The position numbers and the translations under genes are program-made. Shown here piece by piece: positions 57,854-64,000 of a stretch of DNA of 64,000 nucleotides; the first letter of the stretch is position 1, and every line of letters begins with the position of its first letter. The notes beneath the pieces were generated by a model. That model searched no databases. It was not told the origin of the DNA and worked only from the letters and a program-made list of their open reading frames with translations. The stretch comes from Eubacterium sp. Lineage in GTDB: Bacteria; Bacillota; Clostridia; Acetivibrionales; DSM-1351. The stretch is from the NCBI GenBank assembly GCA_029266335.1, contig JAQSXC010000009.1, positions 38,144 through 102,143 on the forward strand, written 5' to 3'.

Positions 57854-59218
57854 TTACTCGATTTTGGGCAGATTGTTCAGGCTGGCTGCATTGGATTCAG
57901 GAGAATACTCAATATCGTCCAGCTTGCCGCTGTAGTAATTTTCATATGCAGTAAAGTCAAAATATCCATGACCGCTTAAGCAGAACAGTATTACTTTTTC
58001 CTCTCCTGCCTCCCTGGCCAGTATCGCTTCATCAATTGCTGCTTTGATAGCATGTGCAGATTCCGGTGCAGGTACGATACCTTCGGCTCTGGCAAAGGCT
58101 ACAGCAGCTTCAAATACTGATTTCTGGCCATATGCCTTAGCCTCTATAATATTATCATGATAAAGCTGGCTGACTATGGCGGAATCTCCATGATATCTGA
58201 GTCCGCCGGCATGTATTCCTGCCGGTATGAAATCATGACCCAGGGTATACATTTTTGTTATTGGAGCTACCTTTACAGTGTCGCCGTAATCGTAGGCAAA
58301 CACACCCTTGGTAAGTGTAGGGCAGGCAGTAGGTTCAATAGCAACAGCTCTGAGTTTCCTTCCCTTGAATTTGTCCTGAAGGAAGGGGAAGGTAATACCT
58401 GAAAAGTTACTTCCGCCACCACAGCAGGCAAATATAACATCAGGGTACTCATCCAGTATTTCAAGCTGTTTTTTGGCTTCTACACCTATTATGGTCTGGT
58501 GAAGGCACACGTGATTTAAAACGCTTCCCAGTGCATAGTTTGTATCTGCATGTGTTGCGGCATCTTCAACAGCTTCACTTATTGCGATACCAAGACTGCC
58601 CGGGCAATCCGGATCTTTTTCCAGAATACTTCTGCCGCAGTTTGTCAGGTTACTGGGACTTGCAACAACATTTGCTCCAAAGGTTTTCATAAATGAACGT
58701 CTATAGGGCTTTTGCTGATAGCTTACATTAACCATGTAAACAGAACATTCCATACCAAATTGGCTGGTTGCAAGGCTCAGAGCACTACCCCACTGACCGG
58801 CTCCGGTCTCGGTGGCCAATCTTTTAATTCCGGCCATTTTATTGTAATATGCCTGTGGAATGGCACTGTTAAGCTTATGACTGCCTGTAGCATTTGTTCC
58901 TTCATATTTGTAGTAAATACGTGCGGTTGTACCCAGCTGCTTTTCAAGTCCTCTGGCACGATAGAGCGGGCTTGGCCTGAACTGGCGGTACATATCCCGT
59001 ACTTCACCGGGAATATCCACATAACGTTCTGTTGTCATTTCCTGCCTGATAATCTCATCTGGGAAAATAGCTTTCATGTCACCGGGCTCTATTAAGTTTA
59101 AGGTTGCAGGATTGTGATAGGGTGCCGGTTTGTTGGGCATGTCGGCAATTACATTATACCATTGCTTTGGAATATCACTTTCGGATAGAATTACTTTACT
59201 GATCTCGTCTCGTCTCAT
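57854..59218 (-). CDS. TrpB-like PLP enzyme (TrpB2 type tryptophan synthase beta)
   Basis: KYEGTNATGSHKLNSA PLP Lys, ETGAGQWGSAL, CCGGGSNFSG; start MRRDEISKV after CATGGAGG. Confidence 0.92.
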   Translation of the reverse strand: MRRDEISKVILSESDIPKQWYNVIADMPNKPAPYHNPATLNLIEPGDMKAIFPDEIIRQEMTTERYVDIPGEVRDMYRQFRPSPLYRARGLEKQLGTTARIYYKYEGTNATGSHKLNSAIPQAYYNKMAGIKRLATETGAGQWGSALSLATSQFGMECSVYMVNVSYQQKPYRRSFMKTFGANVVASPSNLTNCGRSILEKDPDCPGSLGIAISEAVEDAATHADTNYALGSVLNHVCLHQTIIGVEAKKQLEILDEYPDVIFACCGGGSNFSGITFPFLQDKFKGRKLRAVAIEPTACPTLTKGVFAYDYGDTVKVAPITKMYTLGHDFIPAGIHAGGLRYHGDSAIVSQLYHDNIIEAKAYGQKSVFEAAVAFARAEGIVPAPESAHAIKAAIDEAILAREAGEEKVILFCLSGHGYFDFTAYENYYSGKLDDIEYSPESNAASLNNLPKIE

Positions 59219-59328
59219 TTTAGCCTCCATGTCAATGTACTTGTCTGAGTAACATTGAACTCTCCTCATCTATGATTTTTAAAGTTACATATGTTTATTT
59301 TATGCAATTGTTCGAGGGGTGTCAATAA

Positions 59329-59420
59329 AGTACTTTGTGAATTCTTATTCAAGGACTTAATAAATTTTTATTAAAGTTCTTTATAAATTCTTATTCCAGT
59401 ACATTGCGAATTTTGATTTA
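59329..59420. repeat. Four tandem 23-bp units (AGTACTTTRTRAATTCTTATTCA-like)
   Basis: Exact 23-bp periodicity over four consecutive units, read directly. Confidence 0.85.
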
Positions 59421-59588
59421 AGAAATCTAATTCCATTATTAATGCGGGATTTAAAGAATACCCGGCGATTTACTTTTATAATATTTTGGTATGCTGTAGA
59501 ATATATATTGATTAGCACTATGTACAAGTATGCTTTATTAAATTTCGTGAGCTGTCAATTGATTATACACAGCAGGGGCGGGGAGGGT

Positions 59589-60395
59589 ATGATGATCAAT
59601 TACTTTTTTACATATATTGATAAGATTCCAAAGGAGCTGCATAACAGCCTTTTTTCTTCGCAACATCTGCTTGCTTTAGGCATGGTAGCCTTAACCTGGA
59701 TAATAATAATTTTATTGTTCAAAGACAAAGCTGTTGAAAGCAAATGGAAGGCAGTCAAATGGATGGCTTTGACCCTTCCGGTATTAGAAGCTGCTCAAAT
59801 GCTTTGGTATAAAAGTATTGGGGAGTTTTCCTGGGGGTATACACTTCCTCTGCACCTGTGCAGCCTCATGTCGGTGCTCCTTCCTGTAATGGCTTTCACC
59901 AGAAATAGACTTTTACAGGAGTACTCTTACGCCATAGGCATGGCACCGGCTTTAATGACTCTCCTGACTCCGGATGTTTACTATTATCCGTCCCTGTCCT
60001 TCATATATTTGCAAACAATGCTGGTGCATGGCATTATCTGCTTAATACCGCTGTTCATGGTGTTCTGCATGGGCTTCAGACCGGATATCAGAAGACTTCC
60101 GAAGGTTGTAGGCCTGCTTGTTTGCTTTGCGGTGCTGATAGTCCCTGTAAACTACATTACTGATGGAAATTACTTCTTTTTAAGATATCCGGCACCGGGT
60201 TCACCCATGGAAGGTTTCTCACAAATGGTAGGAAGTCCATGGTATCTGGTTCCCACCTTAATGTTGGGTTGTGTACTCTGGTTTGCATTTTATCTGCCCT
60301 TTGTGCTGATTGAGTTTGTTGCTTCACGCAAAAAATCTGCTGATATGTTGCAAAATGAAGCTGTTGAAGAAGAGAAGCCTGCTTTGATGAGATAG
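59589..60395 (+). CDS. TIGR02206/YwaF-like membrane protein
   Basis: LPLHLCSLMSVLLPVM, NYITDGNYFFLRYPAPGSP; strong SD GGGGAGGG before ATG 59589. Confidence 0.88.
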   Translation: MMINYFFTYIDKIPKELHNSLFSSQHLLALGMVALTWIIIILLFKDKAVESKWKAVKWMALTLPVLEAAQMLWYKSIGEFSWGYTLPLHLCSLMSVLLPVMAFTRNRLLQEYSYAIGMAPALMTLLTPDVYYYPSLSFIYLQTMLVHGIICLIPLFMVFCMGFRPDIRRLPKVVGLLVCFAVLIVPVNYITDGNYFFLRYPAPGSPMEGFSQMVGSPWYLVPTLMLGCVLWFAFYLPFVLIEFVASRKKSADMLQNEAVEEEKPALMR

Positions 60396-60416
60396 TAATG
60401 TTTATTAAAAGGTATT

Positions 60417-62171
60417 TTATATCATGTAGTGACAGCTTCCCTTATGCTGTTTGCACTGCTTCTTCAGATAGGCCAGCTGTTCGGAAATCTGGTACTGGTC
60501 AGTAAATCTGGTGTTTTTATTGGTTATGCCTACAATAGAAAGCGAAATAAGCGGAAATTTTTCGGTTTGACCATGCCTGTTCTGAGTGATAATATAACCG
60601 TTTTTTATATCATTTTCAGTATAGTAATTCAGTACATCCCTTTCAAAATCTTCAATAATGGACTTACACACAGGTTCAACATTATAATTATTCATGATAA
60701 TAACAAAATCATCTCCGCCTATATGGCCGGTAAACTGGTGATTACTGATATTCTTTAATATTGTGGAAGACAGCAGCTTTATGATCATATCCCCGTTTTC
60801 AAAACCATAAACGTCATTATAGGCTTTAAAATTATCGATATCAAGATATAAGATACTGTATTCTTCATCTGAATTGATACACCTGTTAATTTTCTGCTCA
60901 ATAATGACATTGCCGGGAAGGCCGGTAAGAGGATTCTGATGTTTGGCATTCACCACTTCAATTTCGGTGGTTTTCTGGAGAAGATCCTTTATGGTCACTG
61001 TCCCGAGGTATTCCGAGTTTTTTGTTACTATTATGAAGTCGTACAGCTTGTCTGCAGGGCGGGACATGGCAATGTGAGAAACAGCACTTATAGGTGTCTG
61101 ATAGTCCACCTCAAGAAAATCCGTTTCCATTAGTGAGGTAATGGGTTTTTTCTGGTAAAGACTGAAGCCGTAACGGCCACTTAGCTTAAGAGTAAACCTT
61201 GCTTTAGAGATTACACCCAGAACGGTATTGCTTTTTACAATGCATAAACTCAGAACAGAGGGATTGTCCTTGAATATTTCAAATACCTGCTCAACCGTTG
61301 TGCCGGGAGAAATTGTAGAGGATGCAGCAGTCAGGTTTTCAATATAAATGCCATTGACCTGATTTCCAAAGGTATGATTCTTTTTTCTGTTTATATCTTT
61401 CAGGACTTGTATAATCTCTGAGGGTATGGGACACATATCCTCATGTGGTCTTTGTATAAAATACCCCTGACCGTAATGCACGCCCAGATTTATAAGTGTC
61501 TCCATTTCTTCGATTGTTTCAATACCTTCTGCAATAAGGTGAATATTGGCCATATGTGAGAGTTCGATCATACTTTTCACAAGTGCAAATTTAATACTGT
61601 CCGCATTAATATTCCTTATCAGGTTCATATCAAGCTTGATGAAATGAGGTTTTATATCACTTATCAGATTTAACCCTGAATAGCCGGCTCCAGCATCATC
61701 AATTGCGATTTTATAGGTCTGCTCCTTGTAATGATTTACTGTGCTCTTAAAGCTGTTCATATCATTTACTGCATTTCGCTCTGTAATTTCAAAAATAATA
61801 TTTTCAGGAGTGATCCCATACTGGCTTAAATACTCCTTTGTAAAGCCCTGACGGAATTTTGTATCATGCATTATATTCGGGTTTACATTAACAAACAGCT
61901 TGGTGTTTATAGTCTGTTTACAGTTAAGAAATGCAGTTTCAAGAGACCTTGTCCTGCAAAGCAGCTCAAGATCCCACAATCTGTTGCATTGATTAGCATA
62001 GTAGAACAAATCCTCAGGATTATTTATGAAGGATTCACCGGTAACCCTGCTCAAGGCCTCATAGCCCAGCATGGAACCGTCTCTGAGTGATATTATCGGT
62101 TGAAAAACAGTCTTAATTTGTTTGTTGTCAAGTATTCTTTCAATTTCTTCCTCGATTCTGTTATTTACCAT
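60417..62171 (-). CDS. EAL-CBS-GGDEF cyclic-di-GMP protein
   Basis: GYEALSR (EAL), EITERNAV, IKLDMNLI, AEGIET; CBS pair; GHIGGDDFVIIM. Confidence 0.93.
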   Translation of the reverse strand: MVNNRIEEEIERILDNKQIKTVFQPIISLRDGSMLGYEALSRVTGESFINNPEDLFYYANQCNRLWDLELLCRTRSLETAFLNCKQTINTKLFVNVNPNIMHDTKFRQGFTKEYLSQYGITPENIIFEITERNAVNDMNSFKSTVNHYKEQTYKIAIDDAGAGYSGLNLISDIKPHFIKLDMNLIRNINADSIKFALVKSMIELSHMANIHLIAEGIETIEEMETLINLGVHYGQGYFIQRPHEDMCPIPSEIIQVLKDINRKKNHTFGNQVNGIYIENLTAASSTISPGTTVEQVFEIFKDNPSVLSLCIVKSNTVLGVISKARFTLKLSGRYGFSLYQKKPITSLMETDFLEVDYQTPISAVSHIAMSRPADKLYDFIIVTKNSEYLGTVTIKDLLQKTTEIEVVNAKHQNPLTGLPGNVIIEQKINRCINSDEEYSILYLDIDNFKAYNDVYGFENGDMIIKLLSSTILKNISNHQFTGHIGGDDFVIIMNNYNVEPVCKSIIEDFERDVLNYYTENDIKNGYIITQNRHGQTEKFPLISLSIVGITNKNTRFTDQYQISEQLAYLKKQCKQHKGSCHYMI

Positions 62172-62266
62172 ATATACCCTTTAACTAAAGTATTTTGTCA
62201 ATAATTGTAACATTATAGCGTTAAATTCATGCTAACTTTTTGTAATGCCAGGGTTAAGAATTTATT

Positions 62267-63796
62267 CTAAAATAATCTGTCCAGGGGCTTCAAGGCCGGT
62301 CCCTCAAGAACTGTCCCGTCAATGCTGTAGCGTGATGCATGGCAGGGACAATCCCAGGATTTTTCTGCTGAATTCCAGCGGACTTCACAGCCAAGATGTT
62401 TGCAGGTAGTGTCAACTATAAAGATATTTCCTTCCATATCTTTGTAAGCTCCCGCTTTTTTGCCGTCATACATTAGAGCCCTACCCTCCCCTGGTTCCAG
62501 AGAAATATCTTCGGGAAGTGGGTCCAGTTTTCCTGCAATCAGACTTTCTACCACATCAAGATTTTCCTTAATAAAATTTTTGGCAGAATCAACAGGCGTA
62601 AATCTTGACGGCTTGAATATTTCTTCTGCTTCGCTTTTACCCTTGGCCAGTATATCCTTTATTATCATTGCTGAGACGGCACTTGTGGTCATACCCCATT
62701 TTTGATATGCGGCCGCAAGGAAGATGTTGAGTTTATTAGCGGTTATATGCCCTATGAAAGGAATTTCATTCATGGCGGTATAATCCTGGGCAGACCAGCG
62801 ATAAGGGATTTCTAATGCCTTAAAGTTATCTTCTGCAAACTTGATCAGATTTTTATAATGTTCTTTTTCATCATTATCCTTTCCGGTTTTATGATGTTCT
62901 CCTCCAATTATCAGCAGCTGGTCATCCTCCTCCAAAGGCTGCGTTCTGATGGACCTTGTTGGATCTTCATAAGATATATACATACCGCCGGAAATTTTAA
63001 TATTGGCTTTTACAGCAAGTGAGTATGAACGTTCAGCATACATTCTGGCTGAGAAGAAACCTCCACCGTCATAGAACGGGAAATGACTTGCAATGATTAC
63101 TTTAGCGGATAGAATACTGAAACCGTTCCTGGTGGAGGTTTTACACTCTCTATCTTCATGAATATCAATTGCAGTGGTGTTTTCAAAGATATGTCCTCCA
63201 TTCCTGACAAAGGCATTTGCCAATTCCAGCAGATACTTTCGGGGATGGAATTGAGCCTGGTTATGGAAACAGACAGCTCCTTTTACTGAATACGGCAGTT
63301 CCAGAGAGGTTTCAAAGGTGGCAGGCAGGCCTAGTGCTTCAGCATTTTTAACCTCATCTTCAATCTTCTGTAAATAATTGTCTTCCCGTGTATAAACATA
63401 ATTCGGCTGCCGGCTGAAGTCACAGCTGATATTGTTTTCCTTTATGACATCTTCAATCATGGTTATAGCAGTTTCATTTATTTCTCCATATTTTTTTGCA
63501 CCATCAGTTCCAATTTGCTTTATGAGCGATGAATATTTCAAATCGTGCAATGAGGTTATCTTGGCTGTTGTATGGCTGGAAGTGGACATTGTTATCCTAC
63601 CGGAATCAATTACAACCACATCAAAGCCTTCTTTTTTCAGGAGGTAGGCATTGGTTAAACCGGTTATTCCTCCTCCTACAATCAGAATATCAGTTTTAAT
63701 ATTTTCACTGAGAGCAGGGTAATTTGTTGTTGGGGTTGTTGCAATCCAATAGGACTCAACAGGCTTTATAAAAGTTTTATCTATAAGATTCTGCAT
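62267..63796 (-). CDS. FAD-dependent oxidoreductase with C-terminal Rieske [2Fe-2S] domain
   Basis: DILIVGGGITGLTNAYLLKKEG; CKHLGCEVRWNSAEKSWDCPCHASRY. Confidence 0.95.
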   Translation of the reverse strand: MQNLIDKTFIKPVESYWIATTPTTNYPALSENIKTDILIVGGGITGLTNAYLLKKEGFDVVVIDSGRITMSTSSHTTAKITSLHDLKYSSLIKQIGTDGAKKYGEINETAITMIEDVIKENNISCDFSRQPNYVYTREDNYLQKIEDEVKNAEALGLPATFETSLELPYSVKGAVCFHNQAQFHPRKYLLELANAFVRNGGHIFENTTAIDIHEDRECKTSTRNGFSILSAKVIIASHFPFYDGGGFFSARMYAERSYSLAVKANIKISGGMYISYEDPTRSIRTQPLEEDDQLLIIGGEHHKTGKDNDEKEHYKNLIKFAEDNFKALEIPYRWSAQDYTAMNEIPFIGHITANKLNIFLAAAYQKWGMTTSAVSAMIIKDILAKGKSEAEEIFKPSRFTPVDSAKNFIKENLDVVESLIAGKLDPLPEDISLEPGEGRALMYDGKKAGAYKDMEGNIFIVDTTCKHLGCEVRWNSAEKSWDCPCHASRYSIDGTVLEGPALKPLDRLF

Positions 63797-64000
63797 AGTA
63801 GCCTCCGTACAAACATTATTAAAGTTTGTTTATTAGATTCCCCAGATTATAGAAAAATATTATAAGGACATTTTTAAAAAATCTGATTAAATTCTTGCTA
63901 TTAGTGCATCTTATAACTGATGAAATACATTATATAGCACATGTATTGATCAGATATCTGAATATTGTTAGTCTATAATTGCTTTTTATTTAACAAAACC

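Noticed and set aside
1-64000. CRISPR array, prophage or integrative element
   Set aside because: No regularly spaced direct repeats with unique spacers, no integrase, transposase, capsid or terminase ORFs; the 23-bp array at 59329 has no spacers.
1-64000. tRNA or rRNA genes
   Set aside because: No cloverleaf signatures (GTTCRANNC plus CCA end) or rRNA motifs recognised; tRNAscan-SE and barrnap would be decisive.

Overview
The window is typical low-GC Firmicutes DNA, probably from a mesophilic clostridium. That assignment is inferred from gene content and codon usage; no database was searched. About 45 protein-coding genes are supportable. I saw no rRNA, tRNA, CRISPR array, phage or transposase gene. 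The main modules, in order, are: (1) a sugar ABC transporter with a GH112 galacto-N-biose/lacto-N-biose phosphorylase and a GH29 alpha-fucosidase (1-7.5 kb); (2) an MFS pump, a HAD phosphatase, a SpoVB-like flippase and a DUF1294 protein; (3) a promoter plus highly structured leader or ncRNA in front of a C-terminally shortened PpnP homologue (12 kb); (4) an FHA / FtsW-RodA / PBP2 cluster; (5) an acyltransferase-3 protein, an SLH-anchored GHL10 hydrolase, and a DHA2 pump with a large extra loop next to a TetR gene; (6) sdaAB-sdaAA and a 58-aa YjfB-like gene missing from the ORF track; (7) a split methionine-synthase-like pair, an acyl-CoA synthetase, an inositol monophosphatase and a membrane MutS-like ATPase; (8) TspO and a NuoE/NuoF/[FeFe]-hydrogenase operon; (9) tandem CBO0543-like membrane proteins, a two-component system, an ABC-2 exporter and a LAL-type LuxR regulator; (10) a P-type Ca2+ ATPase, tandem PQQ-like beta-propeller proteins, a signal peptidase, an acyl-ACP thioesterase, and GerMN and YdcF proteins; (11) TrpB2, a YwaF-like protein, an EAL-CBS-GGDEF protein and a FAD/Rieske oxidoreductase. 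The most interesting non-coding signals are: the structured RNA at about 12.05-12.25 kb; a dispersed palindromic element (28044, 44684, 56826), one copy of which supplies the start of a CDS; a recurrent hairpin / mini-ORF / Shine-Dalgarno leader in front of several unrelated genes; a four-copy 23-bp tandem array at 59.33 kb; and two perfect 31- and 33-bp tandem duplications near 13 kb.
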